DNA from: Orobanche coerulescens | Lineage: Eukaryota; Streptophyta; Magnoliopsida; Lamiales; Orobanchaceae | Direction of reading: 5' to 3' | Assembly (NCBI GenBank): GCA_033398695.1 | Contig: JAWKAU010000046.1 | Span: 558,001-622,000 of the forward strand | Length of the DNA stretch: 64,000 bases | Shown here: one piece after another, positions 45,118 through 55,287 of the stretch | Layout of the letters: every line of letters starts with the position of its first letter | Position numbering within the stretch: the stretch's first letter is position 1 | Program-made: the position numbers and the translations under genes | The notes under the pieces: generated by a model | Seen by the model: the letters and a program-made list of their open reading frames with translations, nothing else | The model's database searches: none | Told to the model about the DNA's origin: nothing

Positions 45118-46218
45118 TGTTGGAATATTTATTCCACACATTATTTAATTTGTGTTTTGATGATTAAAGTCGCTAAACTACAAAACAACATCGAAGCGAA
45201 GCAAAACGGCGAAGCAGACGAAGACGCAAAAATTGCAATCTGGACTGCATTAGCGCACGCTAAGGAACATATGTTAGCGCACGCTAACGAGGAGTCAGCT
45301 GCATTCCAGCCTAGTATCGAAGTAAGCTGCAGTGAAGTCAGCAGATGGATAGCGCACGCTACACTCTATTATTAGCGCACGCTACCCTCTATTATTAGCG
45401 CACACTATAAAGGATGATTTGCGCACGCTAAGATATTTGAATCTGGTCAATCCGAACGTTGGGAAAAGCAGGTCAAAGTCAGCATATCAAACGGTCACTT
45501 TGACAATCCATGCAACGGATATATTGGATTAGCGCACGCTACAAAGGAAGTGGTAGCGCACGCTAATCGTAAGGCGGTAGCTACCGGATGAAATATAAAG
45601 TGATTAACGCACGCTACATGCAAGCCTTTACGTACGCTAGAGCAAAAATGTGCGATAGCGCACGCTAAGAAGGAAGGCTAGCGCACGCTAGCTAGTCAAC
45701 TGGCAGCAACGGCTAGTAAGGAGGAAGAAGGCTATAAATACCAAGGAGTTGGTATTATTCCATACAACAACATTGAGCAAAGCATACATACGTGTTATAT
45801 CATTGTAAACATTATAGTTGTTGTTCTTGAGCTTAATTAAGAGCGATAAAAAGAAAAGATACGATTGGATTCGGTGTTTTTAGGATCAAGTATCCGGCAT
45901 TGTTAGAATCACAATCGATATCTAAGTGAGGTTTATCTAGTACCCATAGAAAGCTAGAGTGGTTGATTCCTTATCCAATAGAAAAGGAAAAATGGTTTTA
46001 CTCGGACCGATAGAAGACGAGCTTGTAACGGTAATCCCTCGACCGATAGAAGAGAGGCGTAGAGGTTTTGATCTTAATCCTAAGGAAAAAGATACATCGA
46101 GAGAGGACGTAGGCTTCGTTAATAGCCGAACCTCTATAAATCCTCGTGTCCTTTATTTTCCGCAATTTATTTTCGCTTCCGCATAAAACGGCGCAAATAT
46201 CCGATTTGGTACCCAACA
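45118..46218 (+). repeat. 5' LTR of element C
   Basis: It contains about 12 copies of TAGCGCACGCTA or close variants between 45248 and 45692, then a TATA box (CTATAAATA at 45732-45740). Open stretches in the LTR (such as 45959-46186) are not recognisable proteins. Confidence 0.92.
45732..45740 (+). promoter_or_regulatory. Putative TATA box in C 5' LTR
   Basis: CTATAAATA lies 40 bp after the last TAGCGCACGCTA copy; the same is at 47468-47476 in the 3' LTR. The motif cluster therefore lies upstream of the TATA box, as in element A. Confidence 0.6.
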
Positions 46219-46220
46219 AT

Positions 46221-46232
46221 TGGTATCGGAGC
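46221..46232 (+). other. Primer-binding site of element C
   Basis: TGGTATCGGAGC starts two bases after the LTR and matches initiator Met-tRNA with one mismatch. Confidence 0.85.
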
Positions 46233-46274
46233 GGTTCTCCTATACACGGCTTAACATCCGAGGAAAAAGATCCA

Positions 46275-46667
46275 ATGGCTTTTCAAATGGGTCCCGTCGA
46301 AGGTCTTGCTCTCAACCGACCACCATTTTTTGATGGCTCAAACTTCATGACGTGGAAGAAGAAGATGTCTATATTCATCCGAGCATATGACATCGAGCTT
46401 TGGAAGGTGATTTGTCTTGGTCCAAAAATTCCGACAAATTCCAACGGTACGCTCAAAACCTTCGAAGAAACCCCGGTGGACGAAAGCGACGAAGAAATGG
46501 CATATTATGCCAAAAATATTAATAAGTTCCAACACTTATTAAACCGGAGAAAGAAGGACATTCAAGCGGGCGAACCTAAGAAATTCGACAACACTTGTCG
46601 ACTATGTGGTAAACCAGGCCACTTTGCTAAGAACTGTCGAGTAAAGCATACAAATAGGGGGAGTTGA
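46275..46667 (+). CDS. Internally deleted Copia-type Gag (130 aa) of element C
   Basis: The ATG at 46275 begins MAFQMGPVEG and a block typical of plant Copia Gag N-termini (PPFFDGSNFMTWKKKMSIFI; DUF4219/UBN2-like by eye). After about residue 75 (ESDEEMAYYAKN) it jumps to a C-terminal segment (KFQHLLNRRKKDI) and a perfect CCHC knuckle (CRLCGKPGHFAKNC), ending at TGA. A normal Gag of this class is roughly twice as long or more; the capsid middle is missing. The frame is intact, so either the copy is young or the mini-Gag is maintained. An in-frame open stretch extends upstream into the LTR, but this ATG fits the conserved start. Confidence 0.75.
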   Translation: MAFQMGPVEGLALNRPPFFDGSNFMTWKKKMSIFIRAYDIELWKVICLGPKIPTNSNGTLKTFEETPVDESDEEMAYYAKNINKFQHLLNRRKKDIQAGEPKKFDNTCRLCGKPGHFAKNCRVKHTNRGS

Positions 46668-46843
46668 AAAAATTGAAAAACGAAAAACGACGGAGTTGAA
46701 AAATGCAGAAGTCGAAAAAGAAGAAAAAGAAAAGAATTGAAGAAACTAACGAAACGATCAAAGCCGAAAACTTTGATTCGTATAAATATACAGATATTAT
46801 TTTTTTACAGATTATCCAATTCAAGGGTTGTTTTGTAATCATC

Positions 46844-46857
46844 AAAAAGGGAGAGAT
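46844..46857 (+). other. Polypurine tract of element C
   Basis: AAAAAGGGAGAGAT abuts the 3' LTR start. The 176 bp between the Gag stop and this tract are A-rich and non-coding. Confidence 0.8.
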
Positions 46858-47954
46858 TGTTGGAATATTTATTCCACACATTATTTAATTTGTGTTTTGA
46901 TGATTAAAGTCGCTAAACTACAAAACAACATCGAGGCGAAGCAAAACGGCGAAGGCATTTAAGACGCAAAAATTGCAACTGGATCGCATTAGCGCACGCT
47001 AAGGAACATATGTTAGCGCACGCTAACGAGGAGTCACCGCATTCCACCTAGTATCGAAGTATGCTGCAGTGAAGTCAGGAGATGGTTATCGCAAGCTACA
47101 CTCTTTTATTAGCGCACGATACCATTTATTATTTGCGCTGGCTTTTAAGGATGATTTGCGACGCTAAGATATTTGAATCGTCAATCCGAACGTTGGGAAA
47201 AGGTGTCAAAGTCAGCATATCAAACGGTCACTTTGACAATCCATGCAACGGATATATTGGATTAGCGCACGCTACAAAGGAAGTGGTAGCGCACGCTAGC
47301 TGTTAAGGGCGAGCTACTTTGGACTGAAATATAAAGTGATTAACGCACGCTACATGCAAGCCTTTACGTACGCTAGAGCAAAAATGTGCGATAGCGCACG
47401 CTAAGAAGGAAGGCTAGCGCACGCTAGCTAGTCAACTGGCAGCAACGGCTAGTAAGGAGGAAGAAGGCTATAAATACCAAGGAGTTGGTATTATTCCATA
47501 CAACAACATTGAGCAAAGCATACATACGTGTTATATCATTGTAAACATTATAGTTGTTGTTCTTGAGCTTAATTAAGAGCGATAAAAAGAAAAGATACGA
47601 TTGGATTCGGTGTTTTTAGGATCAAGTATCCGGCATTGTTAGAATCACAATCGATATCTAAGTGAGGTTTATCTAGTACCCATAGAAAGCTAGAGTGGTT
47701 GATTCCTTATCCAATAGAAAAGGAAAAACGGTTTTACTCGGACCGATAGAAGACGAGCTTGTAACGGTAATCCCTCGACCGATAGAAGAGAGGCGTAGAG
47801 GTTTTGATCTTAATCCTAAGGAAAAAGATACATCGAGAGAGGACGTAGGCTTCGTTAATAGCCGAACCTCTATAAATCCTCGTGTCCTTTATTTTCCGCA
47901 ATTTATTTTCGCTTCCGCATAAAACGGCGCAAATATCCGATTTGGTACCCAACA
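46858..47954 (+). repeat. 3' LTR of element C
   Basis: Same ends as the 5' LTR. Several TAGCGCACGCTA copies near 47085-47170 are degraded relative to the 5' LTR, while those at 46988-47030 and 47262-47425 are kept. Confidence 0.92.
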
Positions 47955-47959
47955 TCCGG

Positions 47960-49477
47960 ACGCGTTACTAAAAAAAACACGAATCCTTCCGTCCCTTCTG
48001 GCAAGGAAAAGACAGGTGCTGAAATTAACCGGTTCTTGAGTTCCTCAAAACTCCGTTGATACACGTTGGACCACGTGTATTTCTTATCCTTTCGCAAAAG
48101 GTTCGTCAATGGTTGAGCAATTTTGGAAAATCCTTCCACAAACCTCCGATAATAACCGGCTAATCCGAGAAAGCTTCGGATTTCCTTAACATTCTTCGGA
48201 GGTAACCAATCCTGGATAGCCTCCGTCTTCTGAGGATCAACACGCACTTCATCTGATGAAATTACGTGTCCGAGAAACGTCACTTCGGACATCCAGAACT
48301 CACATTTGGAAAACTTTCCATAAAGTTTCTCTCGCCTCAACACGTCAAGAACCTGATGAAGATGAACCTCGTGTTCCTCTCGGTTACGAGAATAAATCAA
48401 AATGTCATCGATGAAGACAACAACAAACCGATCCAAAAAGTCGATGAAGACCCGATTCATTAGCTCCATGAATACCACAGGTGCATTAGTTAGCCCGAAC
48501 GGCATAACTACGAACTCATAATGACCATAGCGTGTTCGAAACGCCGTCCTCGCGATATCCGACTCTCGAATGCGCAGCTGATGATATCCAGATCTTAAGT
48601 CGATCTTGGAAAATATTGAAGCTCCCTGAAGTTGATCCAAAAGGTCATCGATACGGGGTAAAGGATACTTATTCTTGATTGTCACCCTATTCAACTCCCA
48701 ATAATCGATACACAAGCGAAAAGAACCATCCTTCTTCTTGACAAACAGCACTGGTGCTCCCCACGGGGACGCACTCGGTCGGATATAACCTTTCTCGAAC
48801 AATTCCTCAAGTTGATTCTTCAACTCTTGCATTTCGGTCGGGGCCATTCGGTACGGTGCCTTCGATATCGGGGACGTACCAGGCTCCAACTCAATCGTGA
48901 ATTCCACATCCCTCTGTGGAGGCAAACCAGATAACTCGTATGGAAATACATCGGCATATTCTCTCACAGCCGGAATATCCGTCAACATTATTGGTGACTT
49001 CTCGGTTTTGGTCATATAGCACCAATAACCAACGCATCCCTGATTGAGTAACCTCACTGCTTTCATCAAATTAATAACTCTTCCAAAACAGTTGGGATTA
49101 CCTCCCTGGAACACACATTCGACCCCATCGTCTGAAATGATAGTGATCATACGCTTACGGACATTAATGATGCCATCATGACGATCCATCCAATCAATAC
49201 CCAAGATGACGTCGTCTCTCGGCAAATCTACCACGATAAGGTCCGCTGGCCATACACGACCATGAAACCAATCGACAACTCGAATCTCCCGACACGATAA
49301 TTCGTCTACCATCGGGTAGACCAATGACATAAGGCTCACAACTAGTAGCACTACCTTAAGTAGTCTACTCAAACATGACTCGAAATGAATGAATGCGATG
49401 CACCAAGTATCAAAAAGGGTACACACAGGTTGAGATAGAATATCGAGTGTACCGAGATCATTCGGGCCTCGGATCAT
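47960..49477 (-). pseudogene. Protease and reverse transcriptase of minus-strand B element
   Basis: A long frame on the minus strand covers a damaged protease, the [20 protein letters not shown] segment, a linker, and a complete Ty3 [11 protein letters not shown] (Trp where Arg is usual), [33 protein letters not shown], the catalytic [20 protein letters not shown] and [15 protein letters not shown]. It runs into RNase H ([16 protein letters not shown]) and is cut by element C. In the protease (about 49380-49412) a T insertion and a nearby base loss replace about eight residues, including the active-site Gly, and then restore the frame. This is the best-preserved B pol segment in the window. 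Confidence 0.9.
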
Positions 49478-49589
49478 CGGTCTTCTTCATCTCATAAATC
49501 CGGGTTTGCTAGTCCCAGACCGACGCCCTGCCTCACGACTATAGGCTCCACCTTTAGTCGCTCCCCGCTGCTTTAAACGACGCCGATTG

Positions 49590-50254
49590 AGTGGCTCGAT
49601 TCTCGAACGGCCGATCGCCGGGCCCGAGATGACGCCGGAGTAGGTTTGGAGTCCTTACGGCAAAACGGGCCTTATGCCCAACAATTCCACGATTATGACA
49701 CGTGACAGTGATCGTCTCGGACACTTGGTGCTGACATGACCAAGATCCCCACAGTTATAATAGGTGATGGCCGAACTGGCCGCTCGTGACTGAGATTCCG
49801 CGGGTTTAGACGTCACAGGAGGTCGCTCAGAAAAAGCAGAGCCCGCACGAAGTTTCTTGAAGGTTGTCTGACCGCCTTCAGACTGATTACGCTTCGTTGA
49901 TTTCTTGCTGACAGATGAAGGTTGTTGTTCAGCACTTTCCTTAGCAGCCGGCTCAGACGGGAGAGTTCTCTCGATTAATCCAGCCAGAGTGGCGCAATGA
50001 TGATTGAGCAACTGCACATGGGTCATCATGGCCTGCATAAAAGCAAGTGGGTCAACCCGAACACCTTCTGACTGAGCGGTGTCCCGAGTACGACTCCCTG
50101 ATAGAGAATGATCACATCCAGGTGAATGAGTAGCAGCGTCGCTGCTAGATGAATTAACATTATTCCTCGCATTCGCACGTGTATTCACACGAGCTCTCGG
50201 GATTCGGCCCGCTCCACGGCCTCACCCTCCACGTCCTCTTCTTGCCCTTTCCAT
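49590..50254 (-). pseudogene. Capsid-less Gag of minus-strand B element
   Basis: The start ATG at 50254-50252 encodes an Arg/Gly tail (MERARRGRGG) with a TGA at 50224-50222, then runs open to 49655. It has LAFMQAMMTHVQLLNHHC, a linker with FKKLRAGSAFSERPP, and a first knuckle whose leading Cys is Tyr (YYNCGDLGHVSTKC). The second knuckle is out of frame. As in the array copies, there is no capsid core between the N-terminal helix and the linker. It shares this deletion with both plus-strand copies. Confidence 0.82.
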
Positions 50255-50789
50255 ACTGAAGGAGGAAAGTCGCATAATGATTACATTTCCCGCATGATTA
50301 TCACGTTATGATTATGTCATGAGATGATGAAAATGAGTATACATGTTCTAACTTAGTGATTATATGAATCATTTACTGAAGTGACATGATTATCTGATAA
50401 AATTCTTGAAGTGATTATCTTGAATAACTTAATAAGATTGATAATATGACCATCCAGATCGACAACTGAGTAATGAAATGAATTGAGTAATTAATGAGTT
50501 AACATGATCGTCCTGATCATTAACTGAGTAATGAAATGAATTAAGTGATTAATGAGTTAATATGATCGTCCTGATCACAATGAATGATGATGTTTTAGGA
50601 TTGTTTATTGTTGTATGATGATTTAATGACTATTTCCTTATATTATACCTTGGCGTTAGAAATCTTACGCTTCTTTCTTCGATTGGCTCGGCATTTGCAC
50701 AGTCACACGTGACGCGAAAGTCCAATGATACTAGTCGATGACGATGATTTCAAATGAGACATGACTCGGAAGGTAGTATTCAAAACCAC
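50255..50789 (-). other. Leader of minus-strand B element
   Basis: Untranslated leader between primer site and gag, rich in near-repeats of AATGAGTTAACATGATCGTCC-type words (about 50430-50580, 60-70 bp spacing). No gene seen. The matching plus-strand leaders are 30905-31435 and 37769-38306. Confidence 0.6.
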
Positions 50790-50800
50790 GCTCGATACCA
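50790..50800 (-). other. Primer-binding site of minus-strand B element
   Basis: On the minus strand TGGTATCGAGC, one G short of the TGGTATCGGAGC in the array copies, four to five bases from the LTR end. Confidence 0.75.
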
Positions 50801-50804
50801 ACTC

Positions 50805-53159
50805 GTAACACCCCAAACTAGGCGGATATTACGGTGCCGTGGACCCCCGATCGGGACCCACCGTGCGAATGAAAAGGATGAATTACACAGGTAAATGTAG
50901 TACCGAACCACATTACAACATCAATTACTCCGATTAGGAGTTTCATACAACACACCTGTGATAAAATAAAATACATGTGTATCTTATGTGACGATAAAAT
51001 ACACAACACCGAATGAAACGAGTATTCAAACGGAATGTCTCAGCGGAATAAATAAAGGAAACATAAATGATCGAATAAGTGATCGAGCAGATCGGGCCCC
51101 CTTCTAGTATCATTGAGACTCCTCGCCGTCAACGTGCTCTCCCGTGCCTTTGCCTTGCCATGACACGAGAAACAAATATCCCCAAACGGGTCGATTATCT
51201 GTAACAACAATCCTCAAGGGTTGAAAAATACACAATCATGATTTAACTGAAGTTATGAAATATCCTTAGTTATTAATTACGCTGAAGAGGGGTATCATAG
51301 TACGCCCGTAGTGTTCTGTGCAAGTGTACAAGACGAATGACCGGACACACCCGTCCTTGTACCTAATTAGTCTCACGGAGGTAATCTGTTACCGTGTGCA
51401 CAGTCCAATGTATCACTCCCAATACATGGCCATAACGTGCCCGACTAAAAATTCCACACATCCGCACCCGGCCATGCAATATGAACCCAGAAGGTCATAT
51501 GAACGAGAATGACCGTAATGAATATCAATGAATAAATAATAATCTGACAAAGTCAAGAATGACTCACCGAGATGAGAGTAATAATGAAGTGATTGATAGT
51601 TTCAATGGAATGATTGGAACCGCCGTTCCCATTAATGAAGTGATTATTCAACAATTACAAGTCTCAATATGATTAATACAATGATGAATGAGTTATGATT
51701 ATGAATGATCAACAACAAAAGGAATGAATATCCTTTTAACCGAGTAAGAATTAACTTACACAATACCGGTGACAATTATCCTTCCACGAACAACGTCCTA
51801 ATTGAGATATCAGTCGCTCGAACAACCTTGAATTATACAATATCCAACAACCCGTTCAATACACGAATCAAACACGAATATAACGAACTCGAAACGTCGA
51901 TACAAATAAACCAAGTTCATTGGGGCATTATATCGAACACTTAGTGGCCAACTTCGATTGTTTATAACCAAACTTCAAAAATACCAACATCAAATCCTCA
52001 AGAAGTGTTTCAAACCAACAAAACATCTCCAATACGATCAATAATCCATTATGAATATCCAAAATCGTGATTTCAACAATAATTAATCGAAAACCCCTAA
52101 ATTCAACACAACATTCAAAGTGTTCTTGAATAATCCTTCAATAATCCAATGAATAATCGAACATATCCATAATCATACGTATATCACTTCATACAACGTG
52201 ATTTTAACATCCGAAACATCATATCTCAACACAAATCGAAAATCCAAGAGGTTTGATGAAAGTTACCTTTGAAGATCCAAGCACTATGATTCGAAGAACA
52301 CGCGATAGATCGATGATCGAGCTTCACAACCGAATGAGAATGATTAAAAACCACACTCAAGTGATAATTTATGAAGAAATCTCTCCCTCAAGACTCTCTC
52401 TCTCGTATGAAGGTGAAAGAATGAAGAAATGAGCTGAAATGCTAAAAAAACGAATTTAAAGGGGTTGACTGCCCTGTCGGACACGGCCCGTGCCGATCGG
52501 CACGGCCGCGGCGCGCAACTGGCCGGCAGGGACTCGACCGTGTCCTGCTTGACACGGTCGCGGCGTGAAGAGGCCTACCGATAGTGACCTGTCCGACAGT
52601 GACTCGGTATGCTTCGGCATTGACTCGACCGTGTCCTGGAACATGGTCGGGCGTCTGGGCAGTCGGTTCTGGCTTATCCGGAAGAGTTCGACTCGGCCGT
52701 GCCAGACGACACGGTCGAGTCCTGTGGCAGAGACTTCGGCATTTCCGGACGAGTACAGCACGGCCGTGTCGGACGACACGGCCGAGTTCGGTCGGCAGTG
52801 ATCGGCCAATAACTGAAAAATGAGCGGGTGAGCTAAAACGACCATAACTCTCTCGTCCGGACTCCGATTGACTCACCGTTTGAACCATTGGAAAGCTAAC
52901 TCGATGCTCTATAATATTGCAAAGATTCAGAACTTTTGGAGTTACCAAAAGTTAATGGTGATCTAACAAAGTCGAACTCATATGTGGAAAGTTGAAACAA
53001 TGGACAATAACGATACACAACTCGAAGTTTTTCCGAACGGTGAACACGGGTGAATGAACATGATTGATGAATGATTATAAATGAGTGAAAATACACTGAG
53101 TGACAATCACCGAATGAAATTACTGAATGATAATGACTGAATTACAACCGAGTATTACA
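50805..53159 (-). repeat. 5' LTR of minus-strand B element
   Basis: 2,355 bp, partner of 24733-27082. The GC-rich inverted-word block is at 52465-52800. The final base at the 50805 end is missing, as in array LTR 1. Confidence 0.9.
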
Positions 53160-54860
53160 AAAGCCGTGTATTTCTTGATAGGCGTAGCTAAACAAACAAA
53201 AAAACTGATCAAAACACCATGTTATTAGGGTAGATGAGTAGAAATTCTCATAATTGTCTATGATCTTGATAACAGTTGATAAAAGAATTAATCATCAATT
53301 ATATGAGGTGAGATCAATACAAAACACATCTAATCTAAAGAACAAATCATAAGATCTCAATCATTCATCTTTTTTTCATCCAATGGATGAGATGAAAGCA
53401 AAAATTAACAAAGGAAGGGTAAAAATGTAGTTCTATAAAAACCCACTTTCCACCTTTTTTAAAAAACAACGTATCTTGCAAATGGTAAATCTTTAAGCTA
53501 CAAAAAATACATCATCGCGACGAGAAAAAAATCATCTTTCTATTGATATGCACTTTTATATACTTTCGACGAACTTTTTTTTCAAAATTTTTGTCCAGAT
53601 AAATCCCACGGGATTCGTAAAAAATTCCCACGGAATTCGTAAAAAAATCCCACGGGATTCGTAAAAAGACGAACTTTTTTTTTTAAATTTCCATCCAGAA
53701 AAATCCAACGAGATTCGTAAAAAAATCCCACGGGATTCGTAAAAAGACGAACTTTTTTTTTCAAAATTTCCGTTCAGAAAATCCCACGAGATTCGTAAAA
53801 AAATCCCATGGGATTTGTAAAAAGACGAACTTTTTTTTTTCCAAAATTTCCGTTCAGAAAAATCCCACGGGATTCGTAAAAAATTCACTTGTGATTTGTA
53901 TAAATCCCATGTGATTTTGTCCCATAGGATTCTGTATAAATCCCATGGGATTCTGTATAATCCAAGAAACAACAAAAAACAACCAAAAAGTAAACTAATT
54001 AAACAGAAAATATGAGTTCCATTCCAAGTATGGTAGATAAATTGTCAAAAACCACCTTAAGATAAGCTACATCATATTGATACTCAGAAATCGGAAACAG
54101 AGAGAATGTGCAGTTATAAATAAATAATTACCAATCTACACCATTCTTCATTTTGAGGAGAACCGAACCATATAAAAACACATGGTGACCTTTAATTAAT
54201 ATTATTTAGATATTAATTGAGTGCCACCATCTTCATTTGAGAAAAGCTCATTTCTTTGCCTTGGGCCAATATTTCCAAAACAAAACTAGTAAACAACTCC
54301 ATAGTCAAAACCAGCTTCTTGTCCATCGTCTTGGTAACAAAAAACAACACTCAAACTTGGTAACAAAAACCATGTTATGAGATCTGAGTTGTTGTATGTT
54401 AATCATAGGAGGAGAAGGAGCACCAAAACAAGTATGGAGAACAATGATGATGTGGCTATCTTTTTTATTTCATATCTTATTCAAATATCATTAAGGCCAC
54501 TCCATCTTTGATTAATTATAATAATTATTATTCTTATACGTTGAATGATTTTGAACCGTTGAGTTGTCAGAATTTGCTTCTCCTTTGCCGTACATATTTC
54601 GACGATCGTTTGGTGAGAGAGAAATTTTGTACAGGTGTGTGTGAGAGAAAGGGTGGGGTGTTAGGTGGAGAGTAAGTGTAAATGGGGGAAGTGAGAAATG
54701 ATGGAGTGAGATAAAAATCCAAAACTGCCCTCCGCTAGTTTATATGATTTATAGATCCTATGGTCCGGATGGATATACGATCAATGGCTCAGATTGAGCG
54801 CCTTGTTCTTTTTATTTTTTTTTGTTTCGTATTGATATTTTCTCTCAATTATATAAGCTA
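53160..54860. other. Spacer without recognisable gene
   Basis: AT-rich sequence with short stretches in all frames. Apart from the palindromic minisatellite (53555-53960) I see no gene, LTR or RNA. A purine-rich GAGAGA/GGTGGGG stretch at 54625-54710 is of unknown nature. Confidence 0.5.
53555..53960. repeat. Minisatellite of quasi-palindromic ATCCCACGGGATTCGTAAAA units
   Basis: About ten copies of an approximately 22-bp unit built on the palindrome ATCCCAYGGGAT are grouped in four larger blocks of 65-85 bp, each starting with GACGAACTTTTTTTT. The 139-codon minus-strand open frame over it is made only of repeats and is not called as a gene. Confidence 0.8.
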
Positions 54861-55024
54861 CACTACAAAAAAAAAGTGCCCTCTATCATATTTTAGCCCA
54901 TCATTAAAACCTTCTCTCAAACCTGGATAAAAGCGTATCGTAAAAGCCAATAAACAATTATTTTATTTAACCGTTATTGTTAAAAATAAATAGATAGTGC
55001 CTTTCTAGTTTCTACCCTATAGAA
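54861..55024 (+). mobile_element. Possible CACTA transposon terminus
   Basis: CACTACAAAAAAAAAGTGCC at 54861 resembles the CACTACAAGAAA-type ends of plant CACTA elements. The Helitron boundary at 55025 interrupts it after 164 bp, so any remainder should continue after 61336. I did not find the opposite terminus. Confidence 0.3.
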
Positions 55025-55052
55025 CTAGTACTAACCCGTGGCGTTGCCACGG
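55025..55052 (-). other. Helitron 3' terminus with hairpin
   Basis: The stem CCGTGGC / GCCACGG (55036-55042 and 55046-55052) with a 3-nt loop is followed, on the minus strand, by GTTAGTACTAG and then T outside the element. This matches the hairpin plus CTRR ending of Helitrons. Confidence 0.85.
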
Positions 55053-55287
55053 CATGATTTCCTTTAAATCAGTAATACATGAAATAAAATATTATCCAAA
55101 CAATATATAATATTAAATAGAATCAAAGGTTCAGTACATCGAAAAATATGAAAGAGAATGCAAAGTCAATGTGTACAATCACAGTAGACATCTGAATAAT
55201 CGACAACTGCAAAACGATATCTGTACAAATCAGTAAGCAATAACAAAATCAAATAAATGTATATTGCTACTTTAGACATAAAGTGTA

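Larger units (their letters stand above)
45118..47954 (+). mobile_element. Non-autonomous Copia-type element 'C' with mini-Gag
   Basis: TSD tccgg at 45113-45117 and 47955-47959; LTRs of 1,101 and 1,097 bp (TGTTGGAATATTT...GGTACCCAACA); initiator-Met-type primer site; purine tract. The interior is only 639 bp and encodes a 130-residue Gag-like protein and no pol. It inserted into the RNase H region of the minus-strand B element. The LTRs are alike apart from a 5' third full of CAG/CTG-linked differences, so the insertion is recent. Confidence 0.93.
24733..53159 (-). mobile_element. Tekay-like Ty3 element 'B' (minus strand), opened by two later insertions
   Basis: The LTRs at 24733-27082 and 50805-53159 have ends TGTAATACCCGG...GGGGTGTTACA when read on the minus strand. 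The flanks aaagt (24728-24732) and aaagc (53160-53164) are a 5-bp duplication with one mismatch. With the tandem array (28578-44689) and element C (45118-47954) removed, the order is 5' LTR, initiator-Met primer site, gag, protease-RT, RNase H, integrase, purine tract, 3' LTR. Each insertion has its own perfect TSD. Pol is readable over long stretches, but the gag lacks the capsid domain. The native element would be about 9.4 kb. Confidence 0.92.

Noticed and set aside
45240..45700. TAGCGCACGCTA arrays as a CRISPR-like array
   Set aside because: Repeat and spacer lengths are irregular, the repeat is only 12 bp, and the array lies in an LTR of a eukaryotic retrotransposon.
45959..46186. 75-codon open frame in the C LTR (and its copy at 47695-47922)
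   Set aside because: Present in both LTRs within the untranslated leader; no recognisable domain and it overlaps an opposite-strand open frame.
53556..53975. 139-codon minus-strand open frame
   Set aside because: Entirely composed of the ATCCCACGGGAT minisatellite units; periodic peptide with no non-repeat part.
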